In this document: positions 7,586 through 16,578 of the stretch, one piece after another
Numbering within the stretch: position 1 is the first letter of the stretch
Layout: every line of letters starts with the position of its first letter
Assembly (NCBI RefSeq): GCF_000970085.1
Contig: NZ_CP009506.1
Span: 1,984,001-2,048,000 of the forward strand
Direction of reading: 5' to 3'
Length of the DNA stretch: 64,000 bases
Source of the DNA: Methanosarcina siciliae T4/M
GTDB lineage: Archaea; Halobacteriota; Methanosarcinia; Methanosarcinales; Methanosarcinaceae
Program-made: the position numbers and the translations under genes
The notes under the pieces: generated by a model
What the model was told of the DNA's origin: nothing
Database searches by the model: none
The model's input: only the letters and a program-made list of their open reading frames with translations

Positions 7586-9874
7586 CTATCGTGTATCATT
7601 TTTCAGTTCCTCAAGCTGTCTCTTACAAGAATTAATTAATTCTTGTTCCCCATGTTCTTGAGCAATTTTCAGTGCTTTTTCATGACACTCAATTGCTTTT
7701 CTCGACTCTCCAAGATCATTATATGCTAGACCCATATCTCCAAGGTTATCTACTTCTTTTCGCCAGTACCCAAGTTCTTGAGCAATTTTCAGTGCCTTTT
7801 CATGACATTCAATTGCTTTTCTCGACTCTCCAAGATTATTATATGCTAGACCCATATCTCCAAGGTTATTTACTTCTTTTCGCCGGTACCCAAGTTCTTG
7901 AGCAATTTTCTGTGCCTTTTCATGACACTCAATTGCTTTTCTCGACTCTCCAAGATCATTATATGCTTTCCCCAGATATCCAAGAGTATCCCCTTCATTT
8001 CGCCGCTGCCCAATTTCTTGATAAATTTTCAGTGCCTTTTCATATTTTTCAATTGCTTTTCTCGATTCTCCACTATTACGGTATGCCATCGCTGTACCCC
8101 TAAAAATCGCAGCATGAATTTCGTCTTCTACTTCCCTAACAAAAGGATTTATAGCAAATTGTTCTATCATTAAATTAAAAGATTTTAATATAGTATCTAA
8201 TATGGTATCATTATCAAATTCAAAATGGAGATTCTCACGAAGGATGTTGTCAACCTGATCGTATTCTTCTGCCATATTTGCATGGTATAAGGCTTCAAAC
8301 GCAAGATCATTATATTCTTTTTCTCCAAGCTCATCTGTAATTAGGAAACGGTAATATTCCATTGCAAGTTTATGGACTTCTTTTTTATTTTTTAGATCAA
8401 TATAAGAAAATTTTTCTACTTGATTTTGAAGCCAGTACCTCCCTTTATGGTCAGTTTCCAATAATGATTTGTCTATCAAATTGTCTACAGCATCTATGGC
8501 CGTCTTATCTGTAAACATAATTTTAATTGCATTCATAGTTTCAGCCCGACGATAGACTGATATGCGCTCTAATAGCTCCTTTTCGTTCCCCGCCAATTTA
8601 TCAAACATTTTTCTGGTTTTCTTGATTGTGCTTTCTTTGAGGTCTCTATATCGAGTCAGATCGTTTAATGTATCAGATACTCCAAACTTTTTAACAAGGC
8701 CTACTAAAAGCTTTAGTGCCAGAGGATGCCCATCTACGTCCTTAGCTAGTATTTTTAATTCGTCAAGCGTTAAACTATCAAGTCCATTTTTGGCGAGATA
8801 ATCAACTGCAAAATCCGTTCTCAACCCATTGAGATGCTGTTTCTCCTCCTCCTCAACTACGTCGATAAGACTTTCTCCATTTTTAAAATTGGGAAGAACA
8901 CGGCTTGTGATAATGATCTTTGCATTATGGGTACGGTATCGTAAAGAAGAAAAAAGAAGTTCAATTCCCTTATCATTAAATTTTGTATTTTCAAGTATAA
9001 TGCTCAAATCATCAAAAAAGAGCCAGATTTCGCTTCTGTCATTGAGCACGCCTGTGAACTTATCCACATCATTTTTTCCGGGTTCTCTCCTGTCTGATTT
9101 AAATTCTGTAATTTCAGGAGCTCTCATATATGCTGCAAGTTCTTCAAGGATATCATCCAGTTTTGCGTCCTGGTTATCATAAAAGCTAAACCAAAAAGGT
9201 TCTGGGACATTTATAGGTCTGAGATCAACAAGAGCTCTTGCAAGCGTAGTTTTCCCCACACCTCCAATACCACTAATAAGTAAAATGTTGTGTTTTTCAA
9301 GATATGTAAGGGCGTTTCTTAACTCATCAGCCCTGTTATTAGTAACGAATTCCTTTAACCTTTCAGGATAAGCTGGAAGAGCTGAAGAATTATATCGGCT
9401 CATAATTTCGTGGTTTTCTGCTTCTTTTCTTCTTTCATCCAGATATTCAATGATTTTGATATACTCATCACCAGAAGGAGTTTCAATATTGAAAAATGTA
9501 TTATAGTTTCCCAAGGCGAGATGATTAATATTCTCCACGTTGAGATTTATAGTAAGATCAATTTTCCTTGCTAGATCTCGGTCTTCACTTAGCAATTTCA
9601 AGATTCCTTGTTGAAGCTCTTCTTTTGCTGTTGTGTCTTCTGAGTTTTTGGACAATTTCTCAAGGGCTATTTCTATGGGTTTGCTCTTTTTTGACCTTAT
9701 TTTATCAAACACAACTTTAGCTTTATTTAAAGATTTAGAGCCCAATTTTTCGATACCTTTCTCAAGAAGCATATCGTGAACTTTCGCTGTTACAACATCT
9801 CTTTCCGCATAAATGAACGGCAGGGCAGGAGCGAGAACATCTGTTGCTTGATGAGCAAGAGAGATTGGATCCAT
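7586..9874 (-). CDS. STAND NTPase: effector-like N-terminus, NB-ARC, C-terminal TPR repeats
   Basis: A 762-aa protein. Residues 1-110 are a helical domain homologous by eye to the separate 155-aa protein at 6229-6696. A short Asn-rich linker (ALGNYNTFFNIE) follows at about 120-130. The ATPase core has Walker A GIGGVGKTT at 202-210, Walker B WLFFDD at 284-289 and ITSR at 322-325. Four TPR units (GESRKAIECHEKALKIAQE type) fill about residues 590-755, three of them nearly identical as 120-bp DNA repeats. The ATG is preceded by GAGGAG. It lies inside the casposon, so it travels with it. A role as a sensor/effector switch in defence or element protection is inferred. Confidence 0.88.
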   Translation of the reverse strand: MDPISLAHQATDVLAPALPFIYAERDVVTAKVHDMLLEKGIEKLGSKSLNKAKVVFDKIRSKKSKPIEIALEKLSKNSEDTTAKEELQQGILKLLSEDRDLARKIDLTINLNVENINHLALGNYNTFFNIETPSGDEYIKIIEYLDERRKEAENHEIMSRYNSSALPAYPERLKEFVTNNRADELRNALTYLEKHNILLISGIGGVGKTTLARALVDLRPINVPEPFWFSFYDNQDAKLDDILEELAAYMRAPEITEFKSDRREPGKNDVDKFTGVLNDRSEIWLFFDDLSIILENTKFNDKGIELLFSSLRYRTHNAKIIITSRVLPNFKNGESLIDVVEEEEKQHLNGLRTDFAVDYLAKNGLDSLTLDELKILAKDVDGHPLALKLLVGLVKKFGVSDTLNDLTRYRDLKESTIKKTRKMFDKLAGNEKELLERISVYRRAETMNAIKIMFTDKTAIDAVDNLIDKSLLETDHKGRYWLQNQVEKFSYIDLKNKKEVHKLAMEYYRFLITDELGEKEYNDLAFEALYHANMAEEYDQVDNILRENLHFEFDNDTILDTILKSFNLMIEQFAINPFVREVEDEIHAAIFRGTAMAYRNSGESRKAIEKYEKALKIYQEIGQRRNEGDTLGYLGKAYNDLGESRKAIECHEKAQKIAQELGYRRKEVNNLGDMGLAYNNLGESRKAIECHEKALKIAQELGYWRKEVDNLGDMGLAYNDLGESRKAIECHEKALKIAQEHGEQELINSCKRQLEELKNDTR

Positions 9875-10177
9875 AAAACTCCTCAGATTTTTCTTTAATA
9901 TTGGAAGCTGGTAAAATAAGTTTTATTATTTAATACGGTCAGAAATGAATTTTTGGTTTTATTCTCCAGAATATCTGTTAATTGTTTAACTAACGGGCTC
10001 TGTAGAAGTCCTTATTTTGATGTAAATTATTTCTTCAACATTTTGTTTGGTTACCCACTAACAGTTTAATTTTTATTTCTTTGACTTGTTCATAGAACTT
10101 TCTTGCCCTTAGTACTTCCCAAGACTTCTTTTTGACAACAGAAAATGTTGTTTCCGCTAGATTCCGTTTATTTTTTG
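9875..10177. other. Spacer and promoter region upstream of the casposon STAND gene
   Basis: AT-rich, no gene. It must contain the promoter of the minus-strand STAND gene starting at 9874. Confidence 0.5.
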
Positions 10178-10350
10178 TATTTTACTGTAAATTTTACATT
10201 TTCTCATGATATCGTTTTACTATTTTACTGTAAAATTTACAATTTCTCTTGATACCTTTTTACTATTTTACTGTAAAATTTACAATTTCTCTTGATATCG
10301 TTTTACTATTTTACCTGTAAAATTTACATTTTTTACAATTTACAGTAAAA
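10178..10350. repeat. Iteron-like 43-bp tandem repeats with TGTAAA-N-TTTACA palindromes
   Basis: TATTTTACTGTAAA starts at 10178, 10221 and 10264, with a fourth, modified copy at 10307, giving an exact 43-bp period. Each unit contains the palindrome TGTAAA-N-TTTACA and the tail TTTCTCTTGATATCG. The array lies directly behind the cas1 stop and before the STAND promoter. It could bind an element-coded DNA-binding protein, act as a replication origin for the polymerase, or control the STAND gene; the sequence alone does not decide. Confidence 0.8.
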
Positions 10351-10361
10351 ACATACACATT

Positions 10362-11582
10362 TTACTTTTGACTTGAAACCAATGCCTCCCACTTATTTAC
10401 TCTTTCCAGAACATGAGCATTGAGAGTAAAGGGTTTATCTGACTTGGCATTTTGCTTCATATAATGTAAAGTACCTTTAGAAAATCCTAACTTCTTCCAG
10501 TCAACATAAGAAATATTGAGAATCTTTTGCCTTATGTCATAAGAATCAATTCTCTCAATTTCATACTCAGGCTTAACGAAATTCAGTTTTTCCTTTTTAC
10601 TTGTAAGGTAATGGGCTAATTCCCTTACCTTCAGAAAGATAACATAACTCCAAGTGCTTTCTTTTCCCTGGTAACTTACCTTTTTATTCAGCATATTGGA
10701 AAACTCATTAACAATCTTCCTAGCTCCTGTAGGCTTCAGCCTGAGATTGTAATTTTCTGTCCTTATGAAATCTTTACTTTCCATAGCTCCACTTTCAACC
10801 AGGCTGATAACTGCCAGATCCACAAGAAACCTGAAAGGCTCCTGAAGGTCATACGCTAAGCTGTTTTTGCTTGGTGTCATTTCATGCAAAAACCCTACAT
10901 GAGCATCCAGACCCACAGTATTTATGACTCTCAGGCATTCAGATTCAAGCAGAGAATAGCCATAATTGAGCATAGTGTTTACCATATCCCCTGAACCCAT
11001 AGCTCTTCTGAACTGGTCTATCCTGTTACAGAAATCATATTCTTTTGGAACAGCCTTTGAAAACTCTATCCAGTATTTACCGGCTAAAGTTCCCTCTATT
11101 CCCAAAATTTCCCTGGTACTCTTTACATCTTTTAGTTTTGTGAGTCCCTCTGAAATATCAAATTCAATTTCAGGATACCTTTGGCTCAAAAAATCAAGAA
11201 CAGTCTTAGACTTGTCAAATTTAGCCTCAATAAAATTCTTTGCTATCTCAAGCCTTGCTTCCTTATCCTCAAAAGCATGGTACTGAGCAAACTTTGTTTT
11301 TACGTTGGTACTTTCAGGAGGAAGCATTGTTGTTAAAAGTTTGCCATCCCAATTAAGAATTGAGATCTGGACATTATGCTTAATAAGCCATCTAACAGCC
11401 TCTAAGGTAAGGTTCCCACTCTTACCATAAATGATAATGCTGTCAATATCAATCCTTTTTGGAGAAAATATGTATTCTTGAGGCTCTTCTGTAGTTGAAA
11501 ACCTTCCATCTTTAATATGAAGCTTGGCTCCATCAACATGCATATTTATGCCGTGCCCATTCAAAAGAAGAAGTCTCACCAA
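10362..11582 (-). CDS. cas1: Casposase (Cas1 family integrase)
   Basis: A 406-aa Cas1 homologue. The beta-rich N-terminal half is followed by the helical catalytic half with GIEGTLAGKYW (metal-binding Glu163), GFLHEM (His234) and SLAYDLQEPFR (Asp245/Glu248), the expected Cas1 active-site order. The last ~60 residues form an extra helix-turn-helix-like domain (KKLGFSKGTLHYMKQNAK), typical of casposases and absent from most CRISPR Cas1 proteins. It should insert the casposon ends into target DNA and create the 14-bp duplication. Start is TTG at 11582 or GTG at 11579, behind AAGGAGG; it overlaps the stop of the upstream helix-turn-helix gene. No cas2 or CRISPR array is present. Confidence 0.93.
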   Translation of the reverse strand: MVRLLLLNGHGINMHVDGAKLHIKDGRFSTTEEPQEYIFSPKRIDIDSIIIYGKSGNLTLEAVRWLIKHNVQISILNWDGKLLTTMLPPESTNVKTKFAQYHAFEDKEARLEIAKNFIEAKFDKSKTVLDFLSQRYPEIEFDISEGLTKLKDVKSTREILGIEGTLAGKYWIEFSKAVPKEYDFCNRIDQFRRAMGSGDMVNTMLNYGYSLLESECLRVINTVGLDAHVGFLHEMTPSKNSLAYDLQEPFRFLVDLAVISLVESGAMESKDFIRTENYNLRLKPTGARKIVNEFSNMLNKKVSYQGKESTWSYVIFLKVRELAHYLTSKKEKLNFVKPEYEIERIDSYDIRQKILNISYVDWKKLGFSKGTLHYMKQNAKSDKPFTLNAHVLERVNKWEALVSSQK

Positions 11583-12469
11583 GAATCGTCAACCTCCTTC
11601 TTTCCTTTAGTATAAGGATTTTCATGCAAGCCCAAATTAATTAGAGCTTGAGTTCGTATGTTAGAAACAAACCGTAATGCGTTGTCTTTTCCTTCTATTG
11701 CTAACTCTTCTTCCAGTTTGTAAAGTTCTTCCCTGTGTTCCTCAATAAGATTGGCTGTATATTCTGTATTGTAAACATTTTCTACAGAAAATGGATCTTT
11801 CAGGGTTCTTGCATCTTCCATAAACCTTTCAATTACGGCTTTATGTCCATAATGCCCAAGAAGATAGATGATGTGAGTTCTAAGGTTTACATGGGTTGAA
11901 ACAGGAACTGGATATTTGTCTAGCAATTTTACTAACAAGTCAATTGTTTTTGCTTTATTCGTGGGCTCAATACATTTTTTCAAAATATATGTGTATAATA
12001 AAAGTAATAGCGTATTAGCAAGGTCATCATCTATAGTGCCCTTATCAATACCCTTATCAAATTGCTTTACTACTAGATCCAATTGTTCAGGAGTTAAAAC
12101 ATATACTTGCTCATAAAGGGCAATCTCTTTTAAAGCCATTTTTTGCTTAATAGGCTCCTCTGAAGCAAGCCTTTTTAAAATCTTATCCATATGCTCCTTT
12201 ATTTTGGATATATTTTTCAAGGTAAGATAACTAGCTCTTTTATCAGCATCTTCTATTCCTAATTTTCCAAAATCGGAGTGTTTAAGACTTATAATTATAC
12301 CGTGATTAATCAAATTATCCAGTTTACGGTTTATACTCTTGAGACTATATCCCCTTTCATTTTTGTGTGCTTTCATTAGGTCTTCTATGAGTTGCCGCCT
12401 TCTTACATACCCTTTTTGGGCAAGATAATTCTTTATTTCGGTATCAAAATCATACTCTTTCTTCTTCAT
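11576..12469 (-). CDS. Casposon winged-helix protein, partner of cas1
   Basis: A 297-aa protein from the ATG at 12469; an upstream in-frame ATG at 12526 would add an unlikely hydrophobic 19-residue extension. The N-terminal 80 residues look like a winged helix (GYVRRRQLIEDLMKAHKN then SLKSINRKLDNLINHGII). The rest is predicted helical, of unknown fold. Its stop overlaps the casposase start, so the two are co-expressed. Casposons often carry a helix-turn-helix gene beside cas1; a role in end recognition or in regulating transposition is inferred. Confidence 0.75.
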   Translation of the reverse strand: MKKKEYDFDTEIKNYLAQKGYVRRRQLIEDLMKAHKNERGYSLKSINRKLDNLINHGIIISLKHSDFGKLGIEDADKRASYLTLKNISKIKEHMDKILKRLASEEPIKQKMALKEIALYEQVYVLTPEQLDLVVKQFDKGIDKGTIDDDLANTLLLLLYTYILKKCIEPTNKAKTIDLLVKLLDKYPVPVSTHVNLRTHIIYLLGHYGHKAVIERFMEDARTLKDPFSVENVYNTEYTANLIEEHREELYKLEEELAIEGKDNALRFVSNIRTQALINLGLHENPYTKGKKEVDDSW

Positions 12470-12571
12470 ATTAATCCCAAGTATATATAAAATATACATC
12501 AAACTTGTACTTAAAGTTATACTCAATTTTGTACATAAGTGTGATGGATCATATTGTTTATTGTGAGTTAC
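12470..12571. promoter_or_regulatory. Divergent promoter region of the casposon
   Basis: The ~100 bp between the minus-strand cas1 operon and the plus-strand RHH-HNH-polB operon contain TATATATAAAATATA on the cas1 side and two similar boxes, CTTGTACTTAAAG and TTTGTACATAAG. The paired boxes suggest an operator for the adjacent RHH protein. Confidence 0.45.
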
Positions 12572-12712
12572 ATGACCACAAAAGACAGAGTTTTAATTAC
12601 ACTGTCTCCTTACCTTAAGGAGAAATTGGAACAGAAAGCAGAAGAATACGGATGCTCTCAGGCTGAAGTTATGAGAACAGCTTTTATCAGAATGATGGAG
12701 GCTGACAGATGA
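12572..12712 (+). CDS. Ribbon-helix-helix (CopG/Arc-like) DNA-binding protein
   Basis: A 46-aa protein. The strand VLITLSPYL is followed by helix EKLEQKAEEYG, the turn CSQ, and helix AEVMRTAFIRMM: the RHH pattern of dimeric repressors. It is the first gene of the plus-strand casposon operon, and its stop overlaps the next ATG (ATGA). It probably represses the divergent promoters just upstream, as such small regulators usually do. Confidence 0.75.
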   Translation: MTTKDRVLITLSPYLKEKLEQKAEEYGCSQAEVMRTAFIRMMEADR

Positions 12713-13347
12713 GCAGACCAAGGTTTTCCAAAGACTACAGGACTTATGGAGAATGGCTCAAGGCTCAGCCCAGGGATACAAAATATGCTAAGGAAATCAT
12801 TAGGAAACACAAGTTTTTCCCTGATAAAAGCCTCAGCCAGCTTAGAAACCTAAAGATACGAGATTTTGACCTTAGCCAGACAGCGTGGAAAACTCTTTCA
12901 TCCCAAGATAAGAGAGATAGAAACCTATCTCTCCAAATTTTAAGGGAAATGAGAAAAGGGGAAAACCTTTCTTCCGTACTTGAAAAAATAGGCAAAAGGA
13001 CAGAATTTGCAGTCAAGCATCTTGGAAAGAACCTGTATAAATCAGGAGGAACTTGGAAGGTTACAAAAGCCGATACTATCCAGGCTGAAATGAGGATCTA
13101 CTCCACCGAAGGACAAAAAACGATTGTTACAGCCAGTTTTAAGGATAGATCTTTGATTGGAGAATACTTCTCCAATGTTGACAAGGCAATAAAATACAAT
13201 GATCCTTCTGTTCTTGCCAAATTCAAGGATATTCAAATAGTGGATGCTGAAGGCAAAGTCCACCACTTTGAAACTGACCTTGATAAGCTCTATGAGATAA
13301 GGGAAGCCGAGGAAGAACCAGAATTTTTTGAACTCTATCAGCACTGA
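12709..13347 (+). CDS. Casposon-encoded protein of unknown function
   Basis: A 212-aa protein, basic in its N-terminal half (RPRFSKDYRTYGEWLK, several Arg/Lys-rich helices) with an acidic C-terminus (EAEEEPEFFELY). I recognise no family. Its ATG overlaps the RHH gene and it precedes the HNH nuclease by 12 bp. Co-transcription with nuclease and polymerase suggests a DNA-processing role such as end binding, a replication accessory or a terminal protein; this is inference only. Confidence 0.75.
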   Translation: MSRPRFSKDYRTYGEWLKAQPRDTKYAKEIIRKHKFFPDKSLSQLRNLKIRDFDLSQTAWKTLSSQDKRDRNLSLQILREMRKGENLSSVLEKIGKRTEFAVKHLGKNLYKSGGTWKVTKADTIQAEMRIYSTEGQKTIVTASFKDRSLIGEYFSNVDKAIKYNDPSVLAKFKDIQIVDAEGKVHHFETDLDKLYEIREAEEEPEFFELYQH

Positions 13348-13359
13348 GGAGATGAAACT

Positions 13360-13692
13360 ATGGACAAGGAAACATATAAAAAAACTTTGAACAAGCAGAA
13401 GAGAGAAGGAAAATCCTCTCTTTGCTGTGTTGTTTGCGGGGAGGATGACCCAGATGTTATTGAAATGCATCATCCATACGGAAGGAGTAATTCAGACGTG
13501 GTTAAACCTCTATGTAAAAATCATCACACCAAGATAACACGGGAACAGAATAAGTTACCCCCAAAAGCCAGATCTGGAAATGCCTCTCCTGAACAGAAGA
13601 GAGCTTTTCAGTTAGTTTCTATTGGTGCCTTGCTTACAGAATTAGGAACTCAGTTAATTGATCTTGGAAATGAGATGGTGCAAAATGTCTAA
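13360..13692 (+). CDS. HNH endonuclease of the casposon
   Basis: A 110-aa protein with CVVCG, then EMHHPYGRS, then CKNHH. The first and last supply the zinc-binding Cys pairs and the middle block the catalytic His of a beta-beta-alpha-metal HNH fold. HNH nucleases are a common part of family 2 casposons. It may nick DNA for excision, replication or target processing. TGAGGAGATGAAACT lies before the ATG; the stop overlaps the polymerase start. Confidence 0.85.
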   Translation: MDKETYKKTLNKQKREGKSSLCCVVCGEDDPDVIEMHHPYGRSNSDVVKPLCKNHHTKITREQNKLPPKARSGNASPEQKRAFQLVSIGALLTELGTQLIDLGNEMVQNV

Positions 13693-16357
13693 AGTTGCAG
13701 TTAGGGGATATACTCAGAGACTTGAGAAAAAAGGAGAGCATAGGAGCTTTAGGCGTTATGATACTCCTCTCAGGCATAACAGGGTACTGGTCTTTGATAC
13801 TGAAACCACAACCGACCAATATCAAAATTTAAAGATAGGATACTTCCAGATCTACCAGGATGGAGTTATTCAGCATGATGGTTTATTCTATGATCCATCT
13901 ACCCTGAATGAAAGGGAAGTAAAGATACTGGAAGCCTATTCAAGAAAACATAACATAAGCCTGTATTCCCTGGATGAGTTCATAGACAATGTATTTTATC
14001 CTGAAGTCTTTGGGCTTAAAACCCTCTGCAATGGGTATAACCTGGCTTTTGACATAAGCCGGATAGCAAAAAGGTCAGGAGATTCAAGGGGAAGGAACAG
14101 AGGAGGCTTTACCCTTACCCTCTCAGATGACCCTTTCAACCCTCCTGTAATTGTCAGGAAGCTGGGATACTCTAATAGCTTCAAGTTTACCACCACCAAG
14201 CAGAACAAAGGAGAATGCTATTTTTCAGGTTATTTCTTGGATACTCAAAGGCTGGCTGAAGTTCTCCTTCAATCAAACCATATTTCCCTCGAAAGAGCAG
14301 GAGAGAAGCTTAATACGCCTGTTCAGAAGATGAAAGGAGTTGAGCATGGAAAAGTTACTGAAAAGTATATTGATTATCTGGTAAAGGATGTTGAAACTAC
14401 CCAAGCTGTTTATGAGAAGCTTGTTAAGGAGCTTGATGTTTATCAGATCCACATACCCATAACAAAGATCTTTAGTTCTGCTTCTATTGGGAAACATGCT
14501 CTTGAGCAGTTAGGGGTTAAGACATTTTTGGAACTGAACACAGATTTTCCAGATTCAGCCATTGGAAACATAATGACTTCCTATTTTGGGGGAAGAACAG
14601 AATGCAAGATCAGGAAGAAACCTACAAAGGTTACAGTTCTTGATTTTACAAGTATGTACCCTACAGTTACAATGTTAATGAACCTCTGGAAATACATCAT
14701 AGCTGAAAGCCTGGAAATTCAGGACATTACAGAGGAAGTCAAGAGATTTATTTCAAAACTGAAGCTTTCAGACCTTCAGAAACAGGATACATGGAAAAAG
14801 CTTGTTGTTATGGTCAAGATTCAACCTGAGAATGATATTTTACCTGTAAGGATGGATTACAAGGGTAATAATACAGGCTTTAACGTAGGAATCAATTATC
14901 TGAGTTCTGGTTCTGAGATGTGGTATTCTTTACCGGATGTTGTAGGCTCATATCTCCTTACTGGCAAGGTTCCAAAGATCATAGAGGCTGTAAAATTCAT
15001 TCCTGAAGGAGTACAGAAGGGGTTAAGGAAATCTGGGGTTCTTGGAATTGATATTGATCCCTTAAAGGATAATGTTGTTCAGGTTCTTGTAGAAGAGAGG
15101 CAGAAGATTAAGCAGGAATTGAAAAACACAGAGGGGAATGATCCTGAATATCAGCATCTATCAAGCAGAGCCCAGGCTATCAAGATTCTTGTAAATGCTC
15201 TCAGTTATGGAATCTTTATTGAGCTTAACCCAGAAGAGAAGAAAAGTGAGTTTCAGGTTTATGGGCTTGATAACTTTGTTACTAAGGAAAACAGGTTTGA
15301 GAAGTCAGGAAAGTATTTTCATCCTCTCTTAGCTGTTATGATTACTTCAGGAGCTAGGCTTTTCTTAACAATGGCTGAAGCCATGTTAAAAGAGCTTGGG
15401 GCTATTCATGCCTATATGGACACTGATTCTGTGTTTGTTCCTCCTGAAAAGGCTCAGGAGCTTTCAGAGTTCTTTCAGCCTCTTAACCCCTATAACATTG
15501 ATATTCCATTGCTAAAGCCTGAGAAAAAAGATCTCTGGTTTTATGGGATTGCTTCCAAAAGGTATGCCCTGTACTACTATGAGAATGGAAAAATCAGGTT
15601 CATGGAAGATGAAAGGTCTTACAAGCTTCATGGGCTTGGGCATTTAACAAACCCTTTTCCTAACTCAGTTGAAGATTGGCAGGCTGAAATCTGGGAAGAT
15701 ATTCTTAAACTGCATTATGAGCAGGTTACTGAAAGGGATATTGAAGAGAAGTATTCTAACCTTTATGCTATTTCCAGGCTTACTGTTAGTACTTCCAATG
15801 TGTTAAGCAGGTTTAAGAAACTGAATGAAGGGAGACGCTGGAAAGAACAGATTAAGCCTTTTAACTTCTTCCTTGTAGGATTTCAGGCAATTGAAGAAAA
15901 CAACAAAGCTGTTAAGCCTCTTGCACCATTTACTAAGGATTATCAGAAGATAGTTTATGAGCCGTTTATTGATTATGAATCAGGAGGAGTTAAGGAAGGA
16001 TCTCAATATTTTAAGCCATTGAGCAGGACAATTTTACAGTATGTTGAACATCTTGAAAATAAGTTTGATGGGGAAATAGGAGTCTTAAAGAGAAAGCATA
16101 TTCAGGCTGATGGATTGGTTTACATTGGGAAAGAAGCCAATAATATTGAGGATCAGCCTTTAGATGTAACCAAGTCTCAGGTTTTCATTAATGAGGAAGA
16201 GATTAAACAGAAGCTTTTGGCTTTAACTCCTGAAGAGGCAAGGAAATTAGGGATTAAACATAGAAGTACATTGAAGAGAATGAAAGATAGAGTTAAGAGA
16301 GATAGCAAAATAAACTTGGGCACAAAAGAAGTAAAGAAACTAAGTTTATCTTTTTGA
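13685..16357 (+). CDS. polB: Casposon family B DNA polymerase
   Basis: I take the ATG at 13685 (MSKVAVRG, 890 aa); an upstream in-frame ATG at 13658 would overlap the HNH gene by 35 bases. The exonuclease domain has FDTET (Exo I, residues 37-41), YNLAFD (Exo II) and YLVKD (Exo III). The polymerase domain has DFTSMYP (motif A, from residue 320), KILVNALSYG (motif B), YMDTDS (motif C, from residue 577) and SKRYALY (KxY-like). Both metal-binding Asp pairs are present, so it should be active and proofreading. It would copy the element, the hallmark of self-synthesising transposons. Confidence 0.93.
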   Translation: MSKVAVRGYTQRLEKKGEHRSFRRYDTPLRHNRVLVFDTETTTDQYQNLKIGYFQIYQDGVIQHDGLFYDPSTLNEREVKILEAYSRKHNISLYSLDEFIDNVFYPEVFGLKTLCNGYNLAFDISRIAKRSGDSRGRNRGGFTLTLSDDPFNPPVIVRKLGYSNSFKFTTTKQNKGECYFSGYFLDTQRLAEVLLQSNHISLERAGEKLNTPVQKMKGVEHGKVTEKYIDYLVKDVETTQAVYEKLVKELDVYQIHIPITKIFSSASIGKHALEQLGVKTFLELNTDFPDSAIGNIMTSYFGGRTECKIRKKPTKVTVLDFTSMYPTVTMLMNLWKYIIAESLEIQDITEEVKRFISKLKLSDLQKQDTWKKLVVMVKIQPENDILPVRMDYKGNNTGFNVGINYLSSGSEMWYSLPDVVGSYLLTGKVPKIIEAVKFIPEGVQKGLRKSGVLGIDIDPLKDNVVQVLVEERQKIKQELKNTEGNDPEYQHLSSRAQAIKILVNALSYGIFIELNPEEKKSEFQVYGLDNFVTKENRFEKSGKYFHPLLAVMITSGARLFLTMAEAMLKELGAIHAYMDTDSVFVPPEKAQELSEFFQPLNPYNIDIPLLKPEKKDLWFYGIASKRYALYYYENGKIRFMEDERSYKLHGLGHLTNPFPNSVEDWQAEIWEDILKLHYEQVTERDIEEKYSNLYAISRLTVSTSNVLSRFKKLNEGRRWKEQIKPFNFFLVGFQAIEENNKAVKPLAPFTKDYQKIVYEPFIDYESGGVKEGSQYFKPLSRTILQYVEHLENKFDGEIGVLKRKHIQADGLVYIGKEANNIEDQPLDVTKSQVFINEEEIKQKLLALTPEEARKLGIKHRSTLKRMKDRVKRDSKINLGTKEVKKLSLSF

Positions 16358-16371
16358 AAAATAATTCTGAT

Positions 16372-16578
16372 TTATTGGTTCAAAACATAACCTGCGAAAC
16401 CAATAACTCCCACTATTACTACAAACCAAGCTAGTATTCCAAAGGCGCCGAAACTCACATCTGAAAAATGTTGAGCCATTACAATGAATGCGCTGACTAA
16501 AAAAATAACTCCATAAGTTGGAATTCCTAAGTATGGAGATTTATCACTCATATTTATCAGAATATTATTAGGCTTCAT
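16372..16578 (-). CDS. Small two-helix membrane protein
   Basis: A 68-aa protein with two hydrophobic segments (YGVIFLVSAFIVMAQHF and FGILAWFVVIVGVIGFAGYV). It is convergent with polB and ends 14 bp from it. Translation may start at the internal ATG at 16551 (MSDKSPYL). It lies inside the casposon as cargo; function unknown. Confidence 0.55.
   Translation of the reverse strand: MKPNNILINMSDKSPYLGIPTYGVIFLVSAFIVMAQHFSDVSFGAFGILAWFVVIVGVIGFAGYVLNQ

Noticed and set aside
7672..8103. Plus-strand ORF with repeated residues opposite the TPR region
   Set aside because: Shadow of the 120-bp TPR repeats of the minus-strand STAND gene.
10178..10350. CRISPR array next to cas1
   Set aside because: The units are adjacent 43-bp tandem repeats without unique spacers, and cas1 here is a casposase with transposon neighbours; there is no cas2.
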